Source: Phocaeicola plebeius DSM 17135
GTDB taxonomy: Bacteria; Bacteroidota; Bacteroidia; Bacteroidales; Bacteroidaceae
Reading direction: 5' to 3'
Length of the DNA stretch: 64,000 nt
Assembly: GCF_000187895.1 (NCBI RefSeq)
Contig: NZ_DS990133.1
Span: 310,001-374,000 of the forward strand
The notes below the pieces were generated by a model. It saw only the letters and a program-made list of their open reading frames with translations. It was not told the origin of the DNA and did no database searches. Shown in pieces: positions 8,708 through 17,036 of this stretch. Every line of letters begins with the position of its first letter. Position 1 is the first letter of the stretch. The position numbers and the translations under genes are program-made.

Positions 8708-9676
8708 CTATACATAGATTTTTGTCAGCAGACGATTCAGCCAGTTCCAACGCACATGAAACCAGCGGCGACTGCTCATCTGCTTTCCGCCGAAACGCAG
8801 AATAAAGTCACGGAAACCGTATTTCTTAAAAGGTAACCCGGCTTCAATAAATTCAAAATGAGCATATCCATGCTCACGGGCATACTGCATGGCTCCCCAT
8901 ACGGCAAGAACTCCCGGAAACTGCAGCGGATACGTTTTTCTCATCCCCCCGGAAAAAAGCAAATAGGCATCTTCTCCAGAAAACAGACAGACCGAACCTC
9001 CGATAATCTTGTTTTTATAACGAATGATAAAAATCCGTCCGCAATGGGATGAATGCGTCAGAAAAGTAGTGAAGAAACCAATGTCGGGCAGGTAACGATG
9101 AATCTTGGGCGAATAATAATGCTTGAGCATACTGAAAAAAGCCTGCACATCTGTTTCTGTACGTGCCACATCAATTACGGCTCCATTCTTCAGTCCCTGA
9201 TGAATTTGCCGCTTGCGGGAAGTACTCATCCATTTGTCCAACGAATCATGGTGCAAAGAGTTGCGTACCCGAAGCCAGCGTATCGGGAAATATCCGTTTT
9301 GCCGGAAATAACGGTAACCAAACAAAGGTTCTTCCAGATTACGAAATTCTAAAAGAAAAGATTTCTCTGCGAACTGCTGCGTAAAGTAGGAAAGCAGTTC
9401 CTGAAAAATATGTTCTTTCGGATAAGAAGAAGGAAAGTATTCACCTGTGCCGTACGCATAACTCTTTTCGGCAAAACGTAGTAAATTGGTAGAACGGCGA
9501 GTGATGCATAGCAGCTTTCCCACAGGAGATTTCCCCTCGTAGGCTACCAGCAAAAGCGGACGAACTCCCCTTGTCTGTTCCAATACATGGAACAGTTCCG
9601 TAGAATGAAAGATGTTTGACCCCGGAAGGGCGGGTACATCCTTAGCATGATAATATGTAGCTAAACGGATGTTCAT
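8708..9676 (-). CDS. GNAT/FemAB-like acyl- or aminoacyltransferase
   Basis: 322 residues from the ATG at 9676 (MNIRLATYY). Upstream in-frame TTG would lie inside the promoter. Two GNAT-like halves are suggested, as in FemABX and LPS/peptidoglycan-modifying transferases. The C-terminal half has the acetyl-CoA-site pattern RIFIIRYKNKIIGGSVCL followed by FEFIEAGLPFKKYGF. No signal peptide or membrane segment, so cytoplasmic. Substrate not identifiable from sequence. It stands alone between the epimerase operon and a divergent nitroreductase gene. Confidence 0.65.
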   Translation of the reverse strand: MNIRLATYYHAKDVPALPGSNIFHSTELFHVLEQTRGVRPLLLVAYEGKSPVGKLLCITRRSTNLLRFAEKSYAYGTGEYFPSSYPKEHIFQELLSYFTQQFAEKSFLLEFRNLEEPLFGYRYFRQNGYFPIRWLRVRNSLHHDSLDKWMSTSRKRQIHQGLKNGAVIDVARTETDVQAFFSMLKHYYSPKIHRYLPDIGFFTTFLTHSSHCGRIFIIRYKNKIIGGSVCLFSGEDAYLLFSGGMRKTYPLQFPGVLAVWGAMQYAREHGYAHFEFIEAGLPFKKYGFRDFILRFGGKQMSSRRWFHVRWNWLNRLLTKIYV

Positions 9677-9682
9677 GTGATG

Positions 9683-9690
9683 CAAATTTA
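9683..9690 (-). promoter_or_regulatory. -7 box of the GNAT-like gene; near-leaderless
   Basis: TAAATTTG on the minus strand, only 6 bases upstream of the ATG at 9676. If used, the mRNA would begin at or within a few bases of the start codon. The same octamer occupies the same place before rprX. Confidence 0.6.
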
Positions 9691-9700
9691 CATTTTTTTA

Positions 9701-9731
9701 TTGAGGATTTAACGGGGAAGCCTTATATTTG
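9701..9731 (+). promoter_or_regulatory. Promoter of the nitroreductase-Maf operon
   Basis: TTG at 9701-9703, 20-base spacer, then TATATTTG at 9724-9731, a perfect TAnnTTTG box. The leader to the ATG at 9752 is roughly 15 bases. Confidence 0.7.
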
Positions 9732-9751
9732 TCCAAACAAACTAAATTTTT

Positions 9752-10288
9752 ATGGAAAACTTCAGTGATTTAATCAAAAACCGGCGAAGCATGCGAAAGT
9801 TTACGAATGAGGAACTGACACAAGATCAGGTGCTCACATTACTGAAGGCGGCCCTGATGGCTCCGTCTTCCAAACGCTCCAATTGCTGGCAGTTCATCGT
9901 CGTAGACGACAAGAACACACTGGAAAAATTATCTTTCTGTAAGGAATCGGGAGCGGCATTCGTAAAAGATGCTGCACTGGCGATTGTAGTGACTGCCGAC
10001 CCGCTCGCCAGCGATGTGTGGATTGAAGATGCTTCCATTGCGTCAATCATGATTCAGCTTCAGGCAGAAGATTTGGGACTGGGAAGTTGCTGGGTACAGG
10101 TAAGAGAAAGGTTTACCGCCAACGGAACACCGGCCAACGAATATATCCATGAACTGTTGGACCTTCCTTTACAGTTGCAAGTGCTGTCCGTCATTGCTGT
10201 GGGACACAAGGGGATGGAACGCAAACCTTTTGATGAGTCACACCTGCAATGGGAAAAAGTACATATCAATAAATTTGGAGGGAAATAA
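9752..10288 (+). CDS. Nitroreductase-family FMN oxidoreductase
   Basis: 178 residues, normal for the small NfsB-like group. The N-terminal NRRSMRKF is the usual R-R/S-x-R phosphate-binding segment for FMN, followed by ALMAPSSKRSNCWQF. The GLGSCWVQV segment near residue 110 and the helical dimer arm are also typical. It reduces nitro groups, quinones or related electrophiles with NAD(P)H, and the real substrate is unknown. It is the first gene of a tightly packed five-gene run; its TAA overlaps the next ATG (TAATG), which suggests translational coupling. Confidence 0.9.
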   Translation: MENFSDLIKNRRSMRKFTNEELTQDQVLTLLKAALMAPSSKRSNCWQFIVVDDKNTLEKLSFCKESGAAFVKDAALAIVVTADPLASDVWIEDASIASIMIQLQAEDLGLGSCWVQVRERFTANGTPANEYIHELLDLPLQLQVLSVIAVGHKGMERKPFDESHLQWEKVHINKFGGK

Positions 10289-10623
10289 TGGCAGCAGCAT
10301 CGGGCAAACACAAAGATACCTATCGGGCTACAGCCGTTTTTCTTGTACTGACAGGACTACTCTACCTGATAGACAAATGGGTCGGATTCGGTCACCTCGG
10401 ACTGCCGTGGGTGATGCAAAAAGATACGATGTTGCTGTATGCAGCCATTATTTTTCTGTGGTTCAAAAGTGACAAATCGGTAGGACTCATCTTATTAGGT
10501 ATCTGGCTGATTCAGAATATCGGACTGGTTATCTCTCTGCTGGGACAGATGTCGACTTTCCTCCTGCCCGCCACCTTGCTGGTCATCGGAGTTTTACTTT
10601 ACTTCTTATCTTCACGCGGATGA
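10288..10623 (+). CDS. Small four-segment membrane protein
   Basis: 111 residues with about four membrane segments (roughly 15-33, 45-60, 64-82, 88-107) and a basic N-terminus. It resembles the N-terminal membrane domain of LiaF/DUF5668-type proteins, but without the C-terminal domain. Its start overlaps the nitroreductase stop and its stop overlaps the next start (ATGATGA), so translation is probably coupled across three genes. No function can be assigned. Confidence 0.7.
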   Translation: MAAASGKHKDTYRATAVFLVLTGLLYLIDKWVGFGHLGLPWVMQKDTMLLYAAIIFLWFKSDKSVGLILLGIWLIQNIGLVISLLGQMSTFLLPATLLVIGVLLYFLSSRG

Positions 10624-11417
10624 TGAATAAAAAAGATTTTTCCATTGTATGCATAGGAGCAGGCAATGTAGCCACTCATCTGGCTCAAGCTCTGCAACAA
10701 AAGGGATTCCACTTGTCGCAAATTTACAGCCGGACACAGGAATCGGCACAAGCTTTGGCACAGACATTAGGATGTGCGTGGACCACCTGCCTGAAACAGG
10801 TAGACGAACACGCTGATTTGTACATCGTATCGGTAAAAGATGCCGTTTTGGAAACAGTCATTTCACAACTTGCCCACTGTAATCCAGATGCTCTGTACCT
10901 GCACACTGCCGGAAGTATGCCGATGGAAGTATGGAAGGGAAAGTTCAAAAATTACGGAGTAGCATACCCCATGCAAACTTTCAGCAAACAGCGGGAAGTT
11001 AATTTTGAAGAAGTGCCGTTCTTCCTCGAAGCCAATTCGCCGGAGAACTTGTCCCTGCTTCAGGAAATAGCCGGAAGCCTTAGTCCAAAAGTGTACGAAG
11101 CCAGTTCGGAACAGCGGAAATACCTGCACATAGCAGCTGTCTTTGCCTGCAACTTTAGCAATCACATGTATGCCATTTGCCAGCATTTGCTTCAGGCACA
11201 ACACCTTCCTTTTGAGTCTATGCTACCACTGATAGATGAAACCGCCCGAAAAGTACATGAATTATCCCCGGTGGAAGCACAAACCGGTCCGGCAAGGCGT
11301 TACGATGAAAATGTAATTAACCGCCACCTGAATATGCTGGAAGAAGAACCTAAGCTGGCAGAAATCTATCGGTTACTGAGCGAACACATCCATTTATATG
11401 AAACAACCAATCATTGA
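10620..11417 (+). CDS. Rossmann-fold / DUF2520 oxidoreductase-like protein
   Basis: 265 residues (or 264 from the second ATG at 10623). The N-terminal nucleotide-binding motif is IGAGNVATHLAQAL, close to the F420/NADP-binding and ProC-like group. The C-terminal DUF2520 domain is all-helical with HIAAVFACNFSNHMYAI. Members resemble pyrroline-5-carboxylate reductase or ketopantoate reductase but their reaction is unproven. It sits between a membrane protein and a KdsC-like phosphatase, the common Bacteroidota order with kdsC-like and maf. Confidence 0.85.
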   Translation: MMNKKDFSIVCIGAGNVATHLAQALQQKGFHLSQIYSRTQESAQALAQTLGCAWTTCLKQVDEHADLYIVSVKDAVLETVISQLAHCNPDALYLHTAGSMPMEVWKGKFKNYGVAYPMQTFSKQREVNFEEVPFFLEANSPENLSLLQEIAGSLSPKVYEASSEQRKYLHIAAVFACNFSNHMYAICQHLLQAQHLPFESMLPLIDETARKVHELSPVEAQTGPARRYDENVINRHLNMLEEEPKLAEIYRLLSEHIHLYETTNH

Positions 11418-11435
11418 CCATTTAATTTTTCAGAT

Positions 11436-11954
11436 ATGATAAATTACGATTTGACTCAAATAAAAGCGCTGTTTTTCGATGTAGACGGAGTACTGAGCGC
11501 CGAAACAATCTTTTTGCATCCCGACGGAGAGCCCATGCGTTCTGTCAATATCAAAGACGGATATGCGTTGCAGCTGGCTGTGAAATGCGGACTGCATGTG
11601 GCCATTATCACAGGGGGAAAGACGGAAGCCGTACGGAAACGCTACGAAGGATTGGGTATAAAGGATGTGTACTTAGGTGCTGCTGTAAAAACCCGTGAAT
11701 ACAAGGAACTGTTAGAAAAATATAACCTGAAACCGGAAGAAGTGCTTTACATGGGAGACGATATACCCGATTATGAAGTAATGCAGCTGGTGGGACTCCC
11801 CTGTTGTCCGGCAGACGCAGCACCTGAAATCAAAGCCATCAGCAAATACATTTCTCACCGACAGGGAGGATATGGCTGCGGACGCGACGTCATTGAACAG
11901 GTTTTAAAAGCACAGGGAAAATGGATGGCCGGACAGGCTGCCTTTGGCTGGTAA
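11436..11954 (+). CDS. KdsC-like HAD phosphatase
   Basis: 172 residues, the size of KdsC (3-deoxy-manno-octulosonate-8-phosphate phosphatase, CMP-Kdo pathway). The class III HAD motifs are FFDVDGVLS (nucleophile and general acid Asp), IITGG, the Lys in [14 protein letters not shown], and [11 protein letters not shown]. Without a cap domain, KdsC-type enzymes act as tetramers on sugar phosphates. No other Kdo gene is adjacent, so KdsC activity is inferred from family only. Confidence 0.85.
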   Translation: MINYDLTQIKALFFDVDGVLSAETIFLHPDGEPMRSVNIKDGYALQLAVKCGLHVAIITGGKTEAVRKRYEGLGIKDVYLGAAVKTREYKELLEKYNLKPEEVLYMGDDIPDYEVMQLVGLPCCPADAAPEIKAISKYISHRQGGYGCGRDVIEQVLKAQGKWMAGQAAFGW

Positions 11955-11963
11955 CCAATAAAT

Positions 11964-12560
11964 ATGCAAGAGATGAAACCGTTAGAAAACATACAGCATT
12001 ATAAAATCGTACTTGCCTCCAATTCTCCTAGACGACGAGAATTGCTGAGCGGACTGAATTTAGAATATACGGTCAGGGTACTTCCGGATATAGATGAAAG
12101 CTATCCTGATACGTTGAAAGGAGAAGAAATTCCAATGTACATCTCACGTGAAAAAGCGGAAGCTTATCGTAACTCCATGGCGGAAGACGAGTTAATCATT
12201 ACAGCCGACACGGTGGTGTGCATCAACGAAAAGGTATTGGGAAAACCCCGGACACTGGAAGAAGCCAAAGAAATGTTACGGGAACTTTCCGGCAAGACAC
12301 ACCAGGTAATTACCGGAGTATGTCTGATGACCCGTAGCCTGCAACGTACGTTCTCGGCTACTACTCAAGTGACATTCGACGTACTGACAGAGGATGAAAT
12401 TGAATTTTATGTAGAAAAATTCCGCCCACTGGACAAAGCTGGGGCATACGGAGTACAAGAATGGATTGGCTTTGTAGGAGTTTCCCGACTGGAAGGCTCC
12501 TATTTCAATGTCATGGGGCTTCCAGTACAACGCTTGTATCAGGAACTCAAGAAACTTTAA
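11964..12560 (+). CDS. maf: Maf family nucleoside-triphosphate pyrophosphatase
   Basis: 198 residues. The Maf signature SNSPRRREL lies close to the N-terminus, with the later motifs ADTVVC and GKP, all as in YhdE/Maf enzymes that hydrolyse dTTP/UTP or modified pyrimidine NTPs to monophosphates. The second AUG (MKPLENIQ) is a possible alternative start. Last gene of the operon; its stop overlaps the end of the convergent glycosyltransferase gene by 4 bases. Confidence 0.92.
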   Translation: MQEMKPLENIQHYKIVLASNSPRRRELLSGLNLEYTVRVLPDIDESYPDTLKGEEIPMYISREKAEAYRNSMAEDELIITADTVVCINEKVLGKPRTLEEAKEMLRELSGKTHQVITGVCLMTRSLQRTFSATTQVTFDVLTEDEIEFYVEKFRPLDKAGAYGVQEWIGFVGVSRLEGSYFNVMGLPVQRLYQELKKL

Positions 12561-13579
12561 TGTGAAAGGGCTGAAAAGGTTTTTCGGCCCTTTACTTTTA
12601 CCTGCCACACCAGACTGAAAGAATAGCGTTCGGGAATGGTCTTCAATACTGTATGGGCCAGGTTTTGTTGACGGTCGGCAGTAAACTGGCTGCGAATCCG
12701 GAAGAACTCCCGACGGGCATTCCACACGGCTTTGGCATTGGCAAAATCTCCTTTCAAAACCCAAACTGCAGCGGCACAATAATCCAGGAAAGTACGGACA
12801 CGCATCACAGGCTTTAATTCTTCTTCCGGCAGGTTCTTATACAGCATCAGCAAATTGTTCCGGAAATTCAGGAAAGTTTTACGGGGATTTTCCTTTTTCA
12901 AGGTAGCCCCTCCCACATGATATACCGCACTTGAAGGAATACAGACAAGCTGATAGCCTCGATTGCGTAAACGCCAGCACAAGTCTATTTCTTCCATGTG
13001 TGCAAAGAAACGTCCGTCCAGTCCACCCACATTCCGATATACGTCCAGACGAATCATCAAAGCTGCCCCCGTAGCCCAGAACACAGGAATCACCTCGTCA
13101 TACTGCCCTTTATCTTCCTCTACACTCTCAAAAACGCGTCCACGACAGAAGGGGTAACCATAACGGTCAATAAAGCCTCCACTTGCTCCGGCATATTCAA
13201 ACAGGTTCCGGTGACGATACGCACGGATTTTCGGCTGACAGGCCACAGTCTCCGGATGAGTATCCAAATAATCAACCATCGGCTGAAGCCATCCTTCCGT
13301 CACTTCTACATCACTGTTGAGCAGGACAACGTATTCCGCATCTATTTTCTGCAAAGCATAGTTGTAGCCATCGGCAAAACCATAATTCTTATCCAGGCGT
13401 ATCAGGCGGACAGAAGGAAATTCTTTTTCTACCACCTCACACGAAGCATCCGTGGAAGCATTGTCGGCTACATAAATTTCCGTTCCCTCCAAACGCGAAC
13501 AAGCAATCACTGAGGGCAAGAACTGGCGAAGCATGGCTTCCCCATTCCAGTTTAAGATGACTACAGCTGTCTTTATCAT
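12557..13579 (-). CDS. Family 2 glycosyltransferase (GT-A)
   Basis: 340 residues. GT2 motifs: VILNWNGEAML at the start, DNASTDAS (nucleotide site), VLLNSDVEV (DxD-like) and EEIDLCWRLRNRGY (catalytic ED/Q-x-x-RW region). No signal or transmembrane segment, so it acts at the cytoplasmic face, probably on a lipid-linked or surface glycan. Rhamnosyltransferase-like relatives are common, but acceptor and donor cannot be read off. It overlaps mtaB by 4 bases (ATGA) and is probably translated with it. The last codons also encode the maf terminator on the opposite strand. Confidence 0.9.
   Translation of the reverse strand: MIKTAVVILNWNGEAMLRQFLPSVIACSRLEGTEIYVADNASTDASCEVVEKEFPSVRLIRLDKNYGFADGYNYALQKIDAEYVVLLNSDVEVTEGWLQPMVDYLDTHPETVACQPKIRAYRHRNLFEYAGASGGFIDRYGYPFCRGRVFESVEEDKGQYDEVIPVFWATGAALMIRLDVYRNVGGLDGRFFAHMEEIDLCWRLRNRGYQLVCIPSSAVYHVGGATLKKENPRKTFLNFRNNLLMLYKNLPEEELKPVMRVRTFLDYCAAAVWVLKGDFANAKAVWNARREFFRIRSQFTADRQQNLAHTVLKTIPERYSFSLVWQVKVKGRKTFSALSH
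12565..12593 (+). terminator. Maf-operon terminator inside the convergent glycosyltransferase gene
   Basis: Arms AAAGGGCTGAA (12565-12575) and TTCGGCCCTTT (12583-12593) pair over 11 bp in RNA, with one T:G wobble, followed by ACTTTTA. It starts 5 bases after the maf stop and overlaps the last codons of the opposite-strand gene. Confidence 0.65.
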
Positions 13580-14892
13580 AAAATAGTTCCTTTAAGCGAC
13601 GTTCCGTCTTCATTAAAATCACCCAAACGCACTTTTACCAGATGGTTATCCAGTTTTTCATCGTGCACCAGTTCCACCCGAATGTAGTTTTTCGTAAAAC
13701 CGTGCATAGGTGTACCAGCTTTAGATTTCTCCATCAGCACTTCTGCTTCTGCACCAATATGACGGGCATAGAAAGCTTTCGTCTTTTCATCTGAAAGCTC
13801 CAGTAAGCGCTGGCTTCTGGCATGCTTCTCCTGAGCAGGAACTACATAATCAATTTTCAAAGCCTGAGTTCCCGGACGTTCTGAGTAACTGAACACATGC
13901 AGCTGAGTTACATCCAATCCCTTAATAAACTCATAAGCTTTTTCAAAATATTCAGGAGTCTCTCCGCGAGTACCCACGATGACATCTACTCCAATAAAAG
14001 CATCAGGCATCAAAGACTTTATCTTTGCAATCTTAGCAGCAAACAAAGCCGTATCATAACGACGGCGCATCAACTTCAGCACCTCATCGCACCCGGATTG
14101 CAAAGGAATATGGAAATGAGGCATGAAACGACGGGATTGAGCTACATATTCAATGATTTCATCCGTCAGAAGATTGGGTTCGATAGAAGAAATACGATAA
14201 CGCTCAATGCCTTCCACTTCATCTAAGGCCTTTACTAAATCAAAGAAAGTTTCACCTGTTGACTTTCCAAAATCACCGATATTCACTCCGGTCAGCACAA
14301 TTTCTTTTCCTCCTTCAGCTGCTGCCTGCCGAGCTTGTGTCACCAAATCTTCTATCTTTCCATTACGGCTTCTTCCTCGTGCAAATGGAATGGTACAATA
14401 AGAGCAGAAATAATCACATCCATCCTGTACTTTCAGGAAATAACGGGTACGATCCCCACGAGAACAGGAAGGAGAAAAAGTACGAATATCTTTGGTAGCA
14501 GTAACTACAGCCTCTCCATGCGTATGTTTCTGCAAGTTGCCTAAATAATTCATCAACTCACCCTTCTGTTCTGCTCCTAATACCAAATCCACTCCTTCTA
14601 TATCAGCCACCTGCCCAGGTTTCAGCTGAGCATAGCAGCCGGTTACCACAATAAATGCATCAGGATGCTGACGAGAAAGACGATGAATGGCTTGCCGACA
14701 TTTTTTATCTGCCATTTCTGTCACCGAACAGGTATTAATCACACAAATATCTGCTTTTTCACCTTTTCTGGCTGTTCGAACTCCTGCTTCCTTTAACGTT
14801 TTTCCAATAGAAGAAGTTTCTGCAAAATTAAGCTTACAGCCCAACGTATAATAAACAGCTACTTTATCCTGAAAAATAGTTGTATCAATCAT
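13576..14892 (-). CDS. mtaB: tRNA t6A37 methylthiotransferase
   Basis: 438 residues. Three-part MiaB/MtaB architecture: N-terminal UPF0004 domain with cysteines in YYTLGCKLNFAE, INTCSVT and VTGCYAQ, then a radical-SAM core with CDYFCSYCTIPFARG (CxxxCxxC), and a C-terminal TRAM domain. It converts t6A37 to ms2t6A37 in tRNAs reading ANN codons. The GCKLN form of the first cysteine motif and the spacing fit MtaB rather than MiaB or RimO. First gene of a two-gene unit with the glycosyltransferase. Confidence 0.93.
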   Translation of the reverse strand: MIDTTIFQDKVAVYYTLGCKLNFAETSSIGKTLKEAGVRTARKGEKADICVINTCSVTEMADKKCRQAIHRLSRQHPDAFIVVTGCYAQLKPGQVADIEGVDLVLGAEQKGELMNYLGNLQKHTHGEAVVTATKDIRTFSPSCSRGDRTRYFLKVQDGCDYFCSYCTIPFARGRSRNGKIEDLVTQARQAAAEGGKEIVLTGVNIGDFGKSTGETFFDLVKALDEVEGIERYRISSIEPNLLTDEIIEYVAQSRRFMPHFHIPLQSGCDEVLKLMRRRYDTALFAAKIAKIKSLMPDAFIGVDVIVGTRGETPEYFEKAYEFIKGLDVTQLHVFSYSERPGTQALKIDYVVPAQEKHARSQRLLELSDEKTKAFYARHIGAEAEVLMEKSKAGTPMHGFTKNYIRVELVHDEKLDNHLVKVRLGDFNEDGTSLKGTIL

Positions 14893-14917
14893 ATCTCTTT
14901 ACAATTTTAGAAGTTTG

Positions 14918-14925
14918 CAAAGGTA
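14918..14925 (-). promoter_or_regulatory. -7 box of the mtaB operon
   Basis: TACCTTTG on the minus strand, about 25 bases upstream of the mtaB ATG at 14892, a perfect TAnnTTTG. Confidence 0.7.
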
Positions 14926-15136
14926 CACATTATTCACGATTTCTGAAACGTGTTTCTAAATTTGCAACCTCTATTCACTGCTTCTATACATATTTCTTCA
15001 TCTTTTAAGAAATTTCTCAGAATACGAAGAAAAAATTTATGTTTTGCAACATATTATAATTCAAGCAAATAGGTTATAAAACATATTTTTTTGAAAAAAA
15101 GTGACTAAAAAGAGAACAACGTATTGAAAAAGTCTA

Positions 15137-15144
15137 TATCTTTG
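15137..15144 (+). promoter_or_regulatory. -7 box of the small lipoprotein gene
   Basis: TATCTTTG, a perfect TAnnTTTG, with a leader of about 50 bases to the ATG at 15196. No convincing -33 TTTG at the usual spacing. Confidence 0.65.
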
Positions 15145-15195
15145 CAGCGTTTTAAGAAAACAACATAAGTATTACAGATTTAAAAAGCAAAGAAA

Positions 15196-15396
15196 ATGAA
15201 AAAATTAGTATTCTTGTTCGTAGCATTTGCTGCAGTTTCTTTCGCTTCTTGCGGAAACAAAGCAGCTAACAGTGAAGTTGCATCTGATTCAGATTCAGTA
15301 GCAGTAGTTGAAGAAGCAGCTCCGGTTGTTGATTCAGCAGCAGTAGTTTGCGATTCAGCTGCAGTTAGCGCTGACTCAGCAGTAGTAGCTGAATAA
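15196..15396 (+). CDS. Very small Asp/Ser/Ala/Val-repeat lipoprotein
   Basis: 66 residues. The signal and lipobox SFASC place acylation at Cys20, giving a mature peptide of about 47 residues. The mature part is low-complexity and acidic: repeats of the form DSAAVV (VDSAAVVCDSAAVSADSAVVAE spans three), with one extra cysteine. No enzymatic domain. Own promoter and strong terminator, so it is monocistronic and possibly abundant. Similar tiny lipoproteins are common in Bacteroidota without known role. Confidence 0.75.
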   Translation: MKKLVFLFVAFAAVSFASCGNKAANSEVASDSDSVAVVEEAAPVVDSAAVVCDSAAVSADSAVVAE

Positions 15397-15420
15397 TCTC
15401 GAACATCAGAGAGAATTGAA

Positions 15421-15453
15421 AGTCTGTAAGCTCAGCCTACAGACTTTTTTTAT
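15421..15453 (+). terminator. Terminator of the small lipoprotein gene
   Basis: Arms AGTCTGTA (15421-15428) and TACAGACT (15438-15445) followed by seven Ts. Confidence 0.85.
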
Positions 15454-15687
15454 ACCCTTTTGCTAACTACTAATACCCTATCTTATATTTTTATCACACA
15501 CTTATCCCTCACTCATACAAACATATTTTATCCCCAGATTTATCTTATTCAAGCAACAGCCCCATTCTTCACCCCGCTTTTCTCACATCATACTTAATTC
15601 ACTCCTAACCTTTTACAAACTAAGAGAAAAGAAAGCTCAAAGTCACAGCCACTATAATTAACTCTTATCCAATTCCATAATAAAAAA
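15454..15687. other. Gene-free convergent gap, G-poor on the + strand
   Basis: About 230 bases between two terminators with no gene. The first ~165 bases contain only about five Gs on the + strand, so the sequence is nearly all A, C and T; the remaining part is closer to normal. No repeat period or hairpin was found. Confidence 0.5.
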
Positions 15688-15715
15688 CCCCGAACAGATC
15701 ATTGTCCATTCGGGG
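15688..15715 (-). terminator. Terminator of the rpsF-rpsR-rplI operon
   Basis: Arms CCCCGAA (15688-15694) and TTCGGGG (15709-15715). On the minus strand the hairpin is followed by TTTTTT, a classical rho-independent terminator 29 bases after the rplI stop. Confidence 0.85.
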
Positions 15716-15743
15716 GATTTATTAAAGTATTTACAGATACAAA

Positions 15744-16193
15744 TTAAGCTTCTTCTGCAACTACTTCGAAAGGAATTTCTACAGAAACTTCCTTGTGAAG
15801 TTTAACCACAGCTTTGTAGTGTCCAACTTCTTTTACGTTATCTTTAACAACGATGATCTTACGATCGATGTTGTGACCCAACTTAGCCAATTCATCAGCA
15901 ATCTGAATATTACCTACTGAACCATAGATAACACCTGTTGCACTTACCTTTGTAGCGATAGTCAAAGAAACACCCTTCAATGTTTCTGCAACAGCTTCAG
16001 CATCTTTCTTAATCTTCTCCAATTTGTGAGCACGCTGTTTCAATTCTTCAGCCAACATTTTCTTTGCAGCCGGAGAAGCAATCACAGCTTTACCTGTCGG
16101 AATAAGATAGTTACGACCATAACCAGACTTAACGGTTACAATATCATTCTTGTAGCCCAAGTTAACTACGTCTTCTTTCAAAATCAGTTCCAT
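15744..16193 (-). CDS. rplI: 50S ribosomal protein bL9
   Basis: 149 residues, standard length. The N-terminal domain starts MELILKEDVVNLG and includes the GYGRNYLIP segment that contacts 23S rRNA. A long connecting helix (about 40-78) leads to the C-terminal domain ending IPFEVVAEEA. Last gene of the conserved S6-S18-L9 operon, 18 bases after rpsR. Confidence 0.98.
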   Translation of the reverse strand: MELILKEDVVNLGYKNDIVTVKSGYGRNYLIPTGKAVIASPAAKKMLAEELKQRAHKLEKIKKDAEAVAETLKGVSLTIATKVSATGVIYGSVGNIQIADELAKLGHNIDRKIIVVKDNVKEVGHYKAVVKLHKEVSVEIPFEVVAEEA

Positions 16194-16211
16194 ATTCTTA
16201 TTCCTCCTTTA

Positions 16212-16481
16212 TTATTTCATCATATCAGTTACGAAAGGCAGCAAAGCCAAGTGACGAGCTCTCTTAACAGCCTGCGCAATACGACGCTGGAACTTCAATG
16301 AAGTACCTGTAATACGGCGCGGAAGGATTTTACCCTGTTCGTTCAAGAATTTCTTCAAGAATTCAGGATCTTTGTAGTCGATGTACTTAATACCGCTCTT
16401 TTTGAAACGACAGTATTTTTTCTTCTTAACGTCTACTGAAGGCGGAGTTAAATATCTGATTTCTGATTGTTGCTGTGCCAT
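16212..16481 (-). CDS. rpsR: 30S ribosomal protein bS18
   Basis: 89 residues. Family motifs: [15 protein letters not shown] and [12 protein letters not shown], then the basic helix [18 protein letters not shown]. It binds S6 on the 30S platform. A single Cys remains in YCRF, so this is the zinc-independent form. Confidence 0.98.
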   Translation of the reverse strand: MAQQQSEIRYLTPPSVDVKKKKYCRFKKSGIKYIDYKDPEFLKKFLNEQGKILPRRITGTSLKFQRRIAQAVKRARHLALLPFVTDMMK

Positions 16482-16483
16482 GA

Positions 16484-16831
16484 TTAGTTTTCCTCCTTTT
16501 TAGTTGATTTTACATTTCTTCTCTTAGCAGCGTATTCTGCAGCGTACTTATCCATCTTGAAAGTCAAGAAACGGATTACACGTTCGTCACGACGGTAGTT
16601 AACTTCCAGCTTCTCGATTACAGACGGTTCTGCTTTGAATTCAATCAGTTGATAGAATCCTGTAGATTTTTTCTGAATTGGGTAAGCCAATTTTTTCAAT
16701 CCCCAGTTTTCTTCATTGATGATCTCCGCACCTTCCTGAGTAAGGATAGCTTTGAACTTCTCTACCGCTTCCTTCATCTGAACATCAGACAAAACGGGAG
16801 TTAAAATGAAAACGGTTTCGTATTGATTCAT
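16484..16831 (-). CDS. rpsF: 30S ribosomal protein bS6
   Basis: 115 residues, starting [12 protein letters not shown]. The ferredoxin-like S6 fold includes [19 protein letters not shown] and the C-terminal [15 protein letters not shown] basic tail ([12 protein letters not shown]) follows. First gene of the operon; its stop is 2 bases before rpsR. Confidence 0.98.
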   Translation of the reverse strand: MNQYETVFILTPVLSDVQMKEAVEKFKAILTQEGAEIINEENWGLKKLAYPIQKKSTGFYQLIEFKAEPSVIEKLEVNYRRDERVIRFLTFKMDKYAAEYAAKRRNVKSTKKEEN

Positions 16832-16878
16832 ACTATTCGTTAATTAAATTAATTAATAATGATTTTTTATTTGCGCGG

Positions 16879-16886
16879 CAAAGGTA
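16879..16886 (-). promoter_or_regulatory. -7 box of the ribosomal protein operon
   Basis: TACCTTTG on the minus strand, giving a leader of about 40-45 bases before the rpsF ATG at 16831. S6:S18 feedback motifs exist in other phyla, but none was recognised with confidence here. Confidence 0.7.
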
Positions 16887-17004
16887 CGACTTTTCAATTA
16901 AGAAACCAAGACTTCTCATATATTTATGCAATAAAGATTCTTAAAAAAGAGAGATTTATCTTCCAAACTCTCCTCTCCCTACTTTATATATAGGTGAAAT
17001 GTCG

Positions 17005-17012
17005 TATATTTG
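17005..17012 (+). promoter_or_regulatory. -7 box of the MarR-type gene
   Basis: TATATTTG. It covers an in-frame TTG at 17010, which excludes that as start and supports the ATG at 17037 (leader about 20 bases). Confidence 0.75.
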
Positions 17013-17036
17013 CAAAGTTGTTTAAACAATAATTAC

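Larger units (their letters stand above)
14893..15195. other. Divergent intergenic region, 303 bases, no gene
   Basis: It separates mtaB (-) and a small lipoprotein gene (+). It is AT-rich and carries a promoter at each end, described separately. No additional open frame, hairpin with a T run or tRNA was seen in the middle part. Confidence 0.6.
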
